Source: an uncultured Collinsella sp. (GTDB taxonomy: Bacteria > Actinomycetota > Coriobacteriia > Coriobacteriales > Coriobacteriaceae). From it: DNA of 5,121 bases. Each line of letters opens with the position of its first letter. Within the stretch, counting starts at the first letter, position 1. Shown one piece after another: positions 1 to 5,121 of the stretch. The position numbers and the translations under genes were made by a program. Location of the stretch: positions 1-5,121 of the forward strand of contig URZJ01000137.1 in the NCBI GenBank assembly GCA_900552395.1. The letters are read 5' to 3'. Below the pieces are notes generated by a model that saw only the letters and a program-made list of their open reading frames with translations, was not told the DNA's origin and searched no databases.

Positions 1-631
1 GCGAGTGGCTCGCCGCTCGGCAGCACGGGGATGAAGCTCGTGGGGATGACCATGCTCGCCGACGGCGGAAAGAGCTGCGGCAGCGGCACCAGCGACCAGG
101 CGAACCCACCCACGAGTTGCGCGACGAGCGGGCAGAAGATGCCCGCGAGCATGCCGAGCCGCGCCGTGAGGAAGAGCCCTGCGGGGATCATCCACGCCGC
201 GGTCACCGTGTTGACGAGCGCGCAGAGGAGCATCGTGAGCGTGCCCGCGATCGTGGGGCCCTGCGAGGAGAACGCCGATCCCGCGAGGTAGATGCCGAAG
301 ACCACGAGGTTCGAGAGCGTGCAGAGCGCGAGGCACCAGAGCGCCTTGGCCCACCAGACGCGCCCGAGCGGGAAGCCCAGGCCCAGAAGCCCCCGCATCC
401 GCGTGCGCGCGTCCGCCTGCGCGACGCACGCCACCACGAGCGAGAGAGTCACGGGCAGGAAGAGCGTGTACCAGTAGTTCCACGCGCTGAAGATCTGCAC
501 GCCCCAGTAGGGCATCGCGCCGAGCAGCGGCATCGGCAGCGCCATGAGCACGGCCAGGCGAACCGGTGCTGCGTGGCGCGACTTCAGGGCCTCGGCGCGC
601 AGGCCCGCGAGCAGGCCGCCTTTCTCGCCCG

Positions 632-635
<4 letters not shown>
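1..635 (-). CDS. Lantibiotic-protection ABC transporter permease, LanE/MutE/EpiE type (partial, C-terminus off the left edge)
   Basis: The frame read leftwards from the ATG at 635-633 stays open to the window edge and gives 211 complete residues; the family is usually about 240-250, so only the end is missing. It starts MTGEKGGLLAGLRAEALKSR, the short cytoplasmic lead with an ExxK element seen in these permeases. About five hydrophobic stretches follow (residues ~26-45, 55-72, 96-118, 130-156, 161-180). The segment WNYWYTLFLPV (52-62) and the later LGFPLGRVWWAKALW match the family pattern of an aromatic W/N/Y cluster before TM2 and a W-AK motif entering TM3. The ATG overlaps the stop of the upstream ATPase gene (ATGA), so the two are translationally coupled. 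Known family role: with LanF and LanG it expels lantibiotics from the membrane and protects the cell. Substrate is unknown; a general bacteriocin or peptide exporter is possible. Confidence 0.8.
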
Positions 636-1360
<725 letters not shown>

Positions 1361-1379
1361 GGGTTTATCCTTTCTCTTC

Positions 1380-1408
1380 CGGGCACGCGGGCCGAGCCAC
1401 CGTGCCCG
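1380..1408 (-). repeat. Leader hairpin beside the ABC operon ribosome binding site
   Basis: CGGGCACG (1380-1387) and CGTGCCCG (1401-1408) form a perfect 8-bp stem with a 13-nt loop. It ends 4 nt from the AGAAAGGA ribosome binding site of the ATPase gene. A second, mutually exclusive stem, CGCGGG (1386-1391) with CCCGCG (1405-1410), uses part of the same bases. The structure could influence translation of the ABC operon, but GC-rich DNA makes such pairings by chance. Confidence 0.4.
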
Positions 1409-1465
1409 CGCGCCTTACCTTTCGGGTTCACCATCCATGGTGGGGCGCGTTTCTAACGAAGCCGT

Positions 1466-1475
1466 AACGGCCGTT
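1466..1475. repeat. 10-bp palindrome AACGGCCGTT in the intergenic region
   Basis: AACGGCCGTT is a perfect palindrome about 105 bp upstream of the ABC ATPase start. A compact dyad here could be an operator for that operon, but no second copy or matching regulator is seen in the window. Confidence 0.3.
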
Positions 1476-1571
1476 GGATTCTTTTGGCGCTAGCCCTTCT
1501 CGACCCGCACATCATGATTAATTTGCTTAAGGCAACTACTTTCCCGACCGATGTAATCACCGAATCAAAAC

Positions 1572-1628
1572 GTGTACATAAGCCATCAAAGATGCCGAAA
1601 AATGTCATATTTGGAGGCTGATGTACAC
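1572..1628. repeat. Large imperfect inverted repeat upstream of pgsA
   Basis: The arms 1572-1590 (GTGTACATAAGCCATCAAA) and 1610-1628 (TTTGGAGGCTGATGTACAC) are reverse complements at 16 of 19 positions, with a 19-bp spacer. The outer 8 bp (GTGTACAT/ATGTACAC) are perfect and each contains the palindrome TGTACA. Read as RNA, one of the three mismatches becomes a G-U pair, so a long stem-loop is possible. It sits about 64 bp upstream of the proposed pgsA -35 element. It could be a paired operator site, a structured RNA or the remnant of a small mobile element; the sequence alone does not decide. Confidence 0.6.
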
Positions 1629-1691
1629 AAATGCAGAATCCCGCACAACCCAGTAGCATCCTCCATATGTCTGGACTCTCTATGCTTACGC

Positions 1692-1720
1692 TGGATAGAC
1701 ATCGCCAGAACGGGTATAGT
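1692..1720 (+). promoter_or_regulatory. Candidate promoter for the pgsA cluster
   Basis: TGGATA at 1692-1697 (four of six matches to TTGACA), a 17-bp spacer and TATAGT at 1715-1720 (five of six matches to TATAAT) make a plausible housekeeping promoter. Transcription would begin near 1727, about 30 nt before the GTG at 1757. This supports that GTG as the pgsA start, since the upstream in-frame ATG at 1631 would lie before the transcript begins. Confidence 0.5.
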
Positions 1721-1756
1721 ATCGAAAGTTTTGTCGTTTACCAGCGGGGGAGTCCT

Positions 1757-2461
1757 GTGGGCATCAAGAAGAAGATCAAAAAGGAGCTTATCGGCACCTC
1801 CGATTACCCGTCGAATAAGATCTTCACGATCTCCAATTTCATCACCTTTACGCGCCTCGTGCTCACGCTGGTCTTTCTGTACCTGTTTGTGACGGACAAC
1901 AACCGTGTCGTCGCCATTGTCATCTATGCCATCGCGGCTTCCACCGACTGGATGGACGGTCAGATTGCCCGCATGACCAAAACGGTCTCGTGGCTCGGCA
2001 AGGTTATGGATCCCATCTGCGACCGTGCGCTGTTGTTTACCGGCGTGCTGGGCCTGGTCGTCCGCGGCGAGCTGCCCATCTGGGTCTGCGTGCTCATTAT
2101 CGGTCGCGATATCTACCTGGGCATCGGCACGCTCACCGTGCGGCACTACCACCGGCGCCCCATCGACGTTGTCTTTCCCGGCAAGATTGCCACGGCACTG
2201 CTCATGACCGGCTTCTCGCTCATGTTGCTTGGGTTCCCCGTCGTGGACGGCTGGCATCTGCTACCCGCCACGTTCACGGCGTTCCCGGGCCTCAATGGCA
2301 GCTCGGTGCCCCTCGGCATCTTTTTTGTCTACGGCGGCGTCATCTTCTCCATGCTCACCGCTGTCATCTATACCATTAAGGGAGGGGTGGCCATTAAACA
2401 GGCCATCGCGCATCCCGAGGACGAGGACATCGACTTTCTGAACCCCGAAATCGAAGACTAG
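1757..2461 (+). CDS. pgsA: CDP-alcohol phosphatidyltransferase, PgsA-type (phosphatidylglycerophosphate synthase)
   Basis: A membrane enzyme of 234 residues that joins a CDP-activated lipid to an alcohol phosphate, most likely glycerol-3-phosphate on the way to phosphatidylglycerol. The full catalytic signature D-x2-DG-x2-AR-x8-G-x3-D-x3-D is present at 64-89: D64, D67-G68, A71-R72, G81, D85 and D89. Hydrophobic segments surround it (~30-45, 50-63, 92-102, 107-125, 143-162, 184-206). The N-terminus is basic (GIKKKIKKE) and the tail acidic (EDEDIDFLNPEIED). I chose GTG at 1757 because GGGGGAG lies 4 nt before it, a promoter-like pair precedes it, and homology-like sequence begins soon after. 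An in-frame ATG at 1631 would add 42 residues that do not resemble the family. It heads the five-gene plus-strand cluster. Cardiolipin synthase or phosphatidylinositol-phosphate synthase activity cannot be excluded, since these enzymes share the signature. Confidence 0.82.
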   Translation: MGIKKKIKKELIGTSDYPSNKIFTISNFITFTRLVLTLVFLYLFVTDNNRVVAIVIYAIAASTDWMDGQIARMTKTVSWLGKVMDPICDRALLFTGVLGLVVRGELPIWVCVLIIGRDIYLGIGTLTVRHYHRRPIDVVFPGKIATALLMTGFSLMLLGFPVVDGWHLLPATFTAFPGLNGSSVPLGIFFVYGGVIFSMLTAVIYTIKGGVAIKQAIAHPEDEDIDFLNPEIED

Positions 2462-2526
2462 GTCGTTGGGGTATGATTACGTACGGTACATTTTTTGCGG
2501 CACGTCCGCGTTAGATAGGGGTTGTC

Positions 2527-2961
2527 ATGGACAACAAGGATAACAATATGCCTCAGAACGATAAGACTGCGGACGCTACCTGCGTTTTCCGTGTTCCTTC
2601 GAGCGATGTCACCGTTCCCGACCTTATGGCCAACGTGCGCATCACCGCTCCGGTTCTGTCCATCGTCAAGGGTCCGCAGACCGGAGCTGCCTTTGAACTC
2701 GAGGACGACGTGACCACTATCGGCCGCGATCCCGCGAACGGCATCTTCCTCAACGACATGACTGTCTCGCGCAGCCACGCACGCATTATTCGTGAGGGCC
2801 TGGGCGCCCGTATTGAGGATCTGGGCTCGCTCAACGGCACCTGGGTCGACGGCGCCATCGTCAACGGTGCTCCGCTGCATGACGGCTCTTCCGTTCAGAT
2901 CGGTACGTTCACGCTCATCTACCACGAGAGCACGCCGGAGCGCATCGAAACCGGTGAGTAG
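2527..2961 (+). CDS. Small FHA-domain protein, GarA/OdhI-like
   Basis: A 144-residue cytoplasmic protein, close in length to GarA and OdhI. The FHA phosphothreonine-binding domain spans about 42-135 and has its key residues: G66-R67, the SRSH block at 81-84 and SLNGT at 101-105. Before it is a flexible N-terminus with DATCVFR at 16-22, which lines up with the ETTSVFR segment phosphorylated in GarA/OdhI; Thr18 matches the PknB-type site, while Ala17 stands at the PknG-type site. In mycobacteria and corynebacteria this protein switches between binding metabolic enzymes such as 2-oxoglutarate dehydrogenase and glutamate enzymes, and self-binding after phosphorylation. Whether targets are the same here is unknown. 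Start: ATG 2527 has AGGGG 5 nt upstream, but ATG 2548 (residue 8) has AAGGA at a better 7-nt distance; both keep Thr18. It follows pgsA by 65 nt and ends 3 nt before the MerR gene. Confidence 0.88.
   Translation: MDNKDNNMPQNDKTADATCVFRVPSSDVTVPDLMANVRITAPVLSIVKGPQTGAAFELEDDVTTIGRDPANGIFLNDMTVSRSHARIIREGLGARIEDLGSLNGTWVDGAIVNGAPLHDGSSVQIGTFTLIYHESTPERIETGE
2536..2540 (+). promoter_or_regulatory. Alternative ribosome binding site for the FHA gene
   Basis: AAGGA stands 7 nt before the in-frame ATG at 2548, a better match and distance than the AGGGG (2517-2521) before ATG 2527. Translation may therefore start at residue 8 of the annotated frame, giving a 137-residue protein. Confidence 0.45.
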
Positions 2962-2964
2962 GTA

Positions 2965-3849
2965 ATGGCCGAACGCAACTATCTGAGTATCGGCCAAGTC
3001 GTCAACCTACTTCGAGGCGCATACCCCGATTTATCGAACTCAAAAATTAGATTTCTAGAAGATGAGGGGCTCATCGCCCCTCATCGAACGCCTAAGGGGT
3101 ATCGCCAGTACTCCAAGGAAGACGTTGACCGTCTCGAGGTCATCCTGCACCTGCAGAAGACCCGCTACATGCCGCTCAACGTGATTAAGCAGCGCTTGGA
3201 AAACGCAACGGACCTGTCCACTTTGGCTTACGAGGTGGGTCTTCTGTCCGATGTCCCGCTTAAGACGGAGCCCAAGGAGACCAAGCAAAAGCTGCACCCC
3301 ATCGAGACGATCCCCGATATGCTCGGTGTTGAGATCTCGTTTATCCGCTCCCTTGCCGAGAACGATCTTATCCGCATCATCAAGAGTCCGCAGAACCGTG
3401 AGCTCGTCGATGGCCGAGATTTCCCGATCATCCGTTACTGCTCGGAGCTGTCGCGCTTCCACATTGAGCCGCGCAACCTGCGCCAGTACGTATCGTCGGC
3501 AAACCGCGAGTCTTCGATGTTTGAGCAGGTGCTTGTGAGCATGCTCGGCATGGATACCTCCGATGACGAACGCGACGCCAAGCTCGAGCGCGCCTTTAAG
3601 AAGCTGCACGACCTCACCGAGGGCGTGCACACCGCGCTCCTTAAGAACCGTGTCTTTGAGTCGCTCAACGCCGTGGTCGAGGACGCTGACATCGATGCTC
3701 TCGATGAGGAGATCGCGCGTTCCGAATCCACCAAGACTAAAAGCGATGGGGCAAGCGTCTCCGCGGTTGTCGCACACGACGAGTCGCTCGTACAGCCGTC
3801 CAAGGTCATCGTCACCTCGCATAGCTCGTCTGCTAACTCGGGTAAATAA
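2965..3849 (+). CDS. MerR-family transcriptional regulator, FtsR/Rv1828-like
   Basis: A 294-residue DNA-binding protein. Residues ~7-75 form a MerR winged helix-turn-helix: LSIGQVVNLL, then SNSKIRFLEDEGLI (24-37) and the wing RTPKGYRQYS (41-50), followed by the DVDRL/LHLQ helices. Instead of the metal-binding or drug-binding tail of classic MerR proteins it has a longer second part (~110-245) containing a further HTH-like stretch (PIETIPDMLGVEISFIRSL, 112-130). This layout and the place beside an OdhI/GarA-like gene match C. glutamicum FtsR (next to odhI), an activator of ftsZ, and M. tuberculosis Rv1828 (next to garA). The last ~45 residues are Ser/Thr-rich and probably disordered. Start: GGTGAG (2953-2958) inside the end of the FHA gene lies 6 nt before ATG 2965, so the two are likely translationally coupled. 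Role in division is inferred from homologues. Confidence 0.85.
   Translation: MAERNYLSIGQVVNLLRGAYPDLSNSKIRFLEDEGLIAPHRTPKGYRQYSKEDVDRLEVILHLQKTRYMPLNVIKQRLENATDLSTLAYEVGLLSDVPLKTEPKETKQKLHPIETIPDMLGVEISFIRSLAENDLIRIIKSPQNRELVDGRDFPIIRYCSELSRFHIEPRNLRQYVSSANRESSMFEQVLVSMLGMDTSDDERDAKLERAFKKLHDLTEGVHTALLKNRVFESLNAVVEDADIDALDEEIARSESTKTKSDGASVSAVVAHDESLVQPSKVIVTSHSSSANSGK
3061..3085 (+). repeat. Perfect 10-bp inverted repeat inside the MerR gene
   Basis: GATGAGGGGC (3061-3070) and GCCCCTCATC (3076-3085) pair perfectly around a 5-nt loop, TCATC. It lies in codons 33-41 (DEGLIAPHR), between recognition helix and wing, just after the 8-bp palindrome TTCTAGAA at 3053-3060. No T-run follows, so it is not an intrinsic terminator. 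It may act as an mRNA hairpin or a regulator binding site, or be chance constrained by conserved residues. Confidence 0.55.
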
Positions 3850-3872
3850 TCGCCGTCCACCCGGCAATCCAT

Positions 3873-3878
3873 GAAAGG
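3873..3878 (+). promoter_or_regulatory. Ribosome binding site that decides the apt start
   Basis: GAAAGG lies 7 nt before ATG 3886. It overlaps the first codons of a longer frame starting at ATG 3871, which itself has no purine-rich site upstream (CCGGCAATCC). ATG 3886 is therefore the better start. Confidence 0.7.
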
Positions 3879-3885
3879 TCATGCC

Positions 3886-4416
3886 ATGTACGACTTCGAA
3901 TCTCACATCGTCGATATCCCCAACTATCCCGAGCCCGGAGTCGTCTTTAAGGACATCACACCGCTCTTTGGCAATCCCGAGGCCCTGAAGGCCATGGTGG
4001 ATGCCCTGGCCGAGCATTTTGCCGACATGGGCATTACCAAGGTCGTGGGACCCGAGGCCCGCGGCTTTATGGTCGGAGTTCCCGTGGCCGTCGCCCTGGG
4101 CGCCGGCTTTGTTCCCGCACGTAAGCCGGGCAAACTGCCGCGCAAGACGGTCAGCGAGAGCTACGAGCTCGAGTATGGAACGGATTCTATCGAGATCCAT
4201 GCCGATGCTATCAGCTCTAAAGATACCGTGTTGATTCTGGATGACTTGGTCGCGACGGGCGGAACCGTCGAGGCAACAGGTAAACTGGTGCGAGATATGG
4301 GCGCAAAGCTTGTAGGCTATGGCTGTATCCTTGAGCTTGCGTTTCTTAACCCGCGCGAGAAGCTCACGCCTTCCCATGAGGACGTTGAGCTCTTTAGCCT
4401 GGTAACGGTGGACTAG
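3886..4416 (+). CDS. apt: Adenine phosphoribosyltransferase
   Basis: A complete 176-residue cytosolic enzyme, the usual length for Apt, which converts adenine and PRPP to AMP plus pyrophosphate in purine salvage. The PRPP-binding loop VLILDDLVATGGT is at 115-127 with the two acidic residues and the GGT turn in place. Other family marks are FKDITPLF near the N-terminus (21-28), GPEARGF (55-61), and RKPGKLPRKT (79-88) followed by YELEYGTDSIEIH, which separates Apt from other purine transferases. Start ATG 3886 is chosen for its ribosome binding site; ATG 3871 would add five residues. It begins 36 nt after the MerR stop with no terminator or promoter seen between, so it is probably in the same transcript. 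Its place beside a division regulator may be only operon convenience. Confidence 0.95.
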   Translation: MYDFESHIVDIPNYPEPGVVFKDITPLFGNPEALKAMVDALAEHFADMGITKVVGPEARGFMVGVPVAVALGAGFVPARKPGKLPRKTVSESYELEYGTDSIEIHADAISSKDTVLILDDLVATGGTVEATGKLVRDMGAKLVGYGCILELAFLNPREKLTPSHEDVELFSLVTVD

Positions 4417-4424
4417 CCGTTACC
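4401..4424 (+). repeat. Hairpin across the apt stop codon
   Basis: GGTAACGG (4401-4408) and CCGTTACC (4417-4424) form a perfect 8-bp stem with an 8-nt loop whose last three bases are the TAG stop of apt. The next ribosome binding site follows 8 nt later. No run of T follows, so it is not a standard terminator. It might protect or process the mRNA between apt and the secreted protein gene, or slow ribosomes at the stop. Confidence 0.5.
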
Positions 4425-4446
4425 CTAGTACTGGAAAGGAAGCTCC

Positions 4447-5121
4447 ATGCGCACAGCAAATACGCACAGAAATATGGCACGCTGCGCTGCTACGGCAACC
4501 CTCGCTTGTGTTTTGGGCTTGGGCCTCGTGGCTCCGGCCTACGCCGATACCGCATCCGACCTTGCCGCTGCTCGTACTAAACTCGAGCAGATTGGCACGC
4601 AAACCCAGCAAATTCATGATGAACTCTCCGCGCAGACGCAGGAGCTTGATCAGACTGCAGGCGAGATCACGCAAAAGCAGCAAGAGATTGCCGAAGGTCA
4701 GGCAAAGCTTTCGACCTACGTTGCCGGTGAGTACAAGACCGGCGGCCTGAGTCTCCTTCAGGTTCTGACGGGCGTCGACGATCTGGGCGACATGCTCAAC
4801 CGTCTGTTCTACTACGGTAAGGTGTCCGACAAGCAGGCCCAAACCATTCAGGAGGTCAAGGACCTTAAGCAGCAGCTTACCGATAAGCAAACCGAGCAGG
4901 AGAAGAACGTCGACGAGCTCAATGCCCAGCAGGCTGATGCCCAGAGTGTCGTGAACTCCCTGGATTCACAGTTGCAGGCCGAGCTTGCTGCCGAGGCCCA
5001 GGCCAACGCCGCGCTGCAGGCTGGCATAAATGCTAGCACCGCCGAAAAGGCCACGGTGAGCAACGACACCGCCGGTACGACCGAGAACACCGACAAGGGT
5101 GGCGGTACGACCAACGACGGC
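4447..5121 (+). CDS. Secreted PcsB-like coiled-coil protein, probably a cell-wall hydrolase (partial, C-terminus off the right edge)
   Basis: 225 codons are visible. A Sec signal peptide is clear: R/H/N-rich start, hydrophobic core ~14-29, and cleavage after APAYA at residue 33. The mature part is rich in Gln, Glu, Lys and Leu and forms two coiled-coil stretches (~36-92 and ~125-190). Between them VAGEYKTGGLSLLQVLTGVDDLGDMLNRLFYYGK (starting near 92) matches the hinge pattern of PcsB-type N-terminal domains, which hold division hydrolases inactive until membrane partners such as FtsEX engage. From about 195 the chain turns Thr/Gly/Asp/Asn-rich, a typical linker to a following NlpC/P60 or CHAP domain, which would lie outside the window. 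GGAAAGGA (4433-4440) is 6 nt before the ATG. It starts 30 nt after apt and is probably co-transcribed. The catalytic domain is not seen, so enzyme function is inferred. Confidence 0.75.
   Translation, partial: MRTANTHRNMARCAATATLACVLGLGLVAPAYADTASDLAAARTKLEQIGTQTQQIHDELSAQTQELDQTAGEITQKQQEIAEGQAKLSTYVAGEYKTGGLSLLQVLTGVDDLGDMLNRLFYYGKVSDKQAQTIQEVKDLKQQLTDKQTEQEKNVDELNAQQADAQSVVNSLDSQLQAELAAEAQANAALQAGINASTAEKATVSNDTAGTTENTDKGGGTTNDG

Larger units (their letters stand above)
1361..1756. other. Divergent intergenic region without a convincing gene
   Basis: This gap of about 400 bp separates the minus-strand ABC operon from the plus-strand pgsA cluster. Its centre is clearly AT-richer than both flanks (1561-1620 has 36 A/T in 60). 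Short open frames exist on both strands, but none has a good ribosome binding site or recognisable protein. It holds a GC-rich hairpin near the ABC ribosome binding site, a 10-bp palindrome at 1466-1475, an imperfect dyad TTGCTTAAGGCAA at 1523-1535, a large inverted repeat at 1572-1628, and a promoter-like pair at 1692-1720. I found no clear promoter for the ABC operon, no tRNA and no known riboswitch class. Confidence 0.7.

Noticed and set aside
1453..1659. 68-codon open frame on the minus strand in the intergenic region
   Set aside because: No convincing ribosome binding site and no recognisable domain; it spans the composition shift and the inverted repeat.
1679..1699. Short inverted repeat TCTAT/ATAGA overlapping the pgsA -35 element
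   Set aside because: Only 5-bp arms of AT-rich sequence; too weak to call an operator.
1631..1756. In-frame ATG at 1631 that would extend pgsA by 42 residues
   Set aside because: The added residues do not resemble the family, there is no good ribosome binding site at 1631, and the best promoter-like pair lies downstream of it.
2472..2496. Possible promoter or terminator between pgsA and the FHA gene (TATGAT, GTACGGTAC, then six T)
   Set aside because: TATGAT has no acceptable -35 element at 16-18 bp, and GTACGGTAC has too short a loop to form a terminator stem before the T-run.
2497..2509. Small hairpin GCGG-CACGT-CCGC before the FHA gene
   Set aside because: Only a 4-bp stem, and the T-run lies before it, not after, so it cannot be a plus-strand terminator; on the other strand it is followed by A.
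3055..4377. 440-codon open frame on the minus strand across the MerR gene and apt
   Set aside because: Both genes beneath it have clear family motifs on the plus strand; the antisense frame crosses their boundary and looks like a by-product of codon bias.
4498..4512. Lipobox-like cysteine (TLAC) in the secreted protein's signal peptide
   Set aside because: The residues before Cys21 do not fit the lipobox consensus and hydrophobic core continues after it; APAYA at 29-33 is a good normal cleavage site.

Overview
The window looks like chromosomal DNA of a Coriobacteriia actinobacterium, most likely Collinsella or a close gut relative. The case rests on fairly high GC with C/G-ending codons, a GarA/OdhI-like FHA protein beside an FtsR/Rv1828-like MerR regulator (an actinobacterial gene pair), and the general look of the proteins. 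The genus is an inference; no rRNA or tRNA gene is present.

Left part (1-1360, minus strand): a two-gene operon for a lantibiotic-protection ABC transporter (LanF/LanE, also called MutF/MutE or EpiF/EpiE). The ATPase comes first and overlaps the permease start by 4 bases (ATGA). The permease runs off the left edge, and a second permease (LanG type) would be expected beyond it. This block is much richer in GC than the rest: 901-960 has 14 A/T in 60, against 24 in 60 at 3601-3660.

Middle (1361-1756): a divergent intergenic region of about 400 bp without a convincing gene. It is AT-rich in its centre and holds a 5' leader hairpin for the ABC operon, a 10-bp palindrome, a large imperfect inverted repeat (1572-1628) and a plausible sigma-70-type promoter for the plus-strand genes.

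Right part (1757-5121, plus strand): five co-directional genes. They are a CDP-alcohol phosphatidyltransferase (PgsA type), a small FHA protein, a MerR-family regulator 3 nt after it, adenine phosphoribosyltransferase, and the first 225 codons of a secreted PcsB-like coiled-coil protein. The order phosphatidyltransferase, FHA, MerR recalls Mycobacterium tuberculosis Rv1822 (pgsA2), Rv1827 (garA), Rv1828, and the odhI-ftsR pair of Corynebacterium glutamicum. Membrane lipid synthesis, a kinase-responsive FHA switch, a division-type regulator and a probable cell-wall protein thus lie together, which suggests a growth and envelope cluster. No intrinsic terminator was found between these genes.

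The most interesting points are the FHA protein's N-terminus, which keeps the PknB-type threonine of GarA but has alanine at the PknG-type position, the 19-bp-arm inverted repeat upstream of pgsA, and a perfect 10-bp hairpin next to a rare-codon cluster inside the DNA-binding part of the MerR gene. Nothing seen amounts to a wholly new system.
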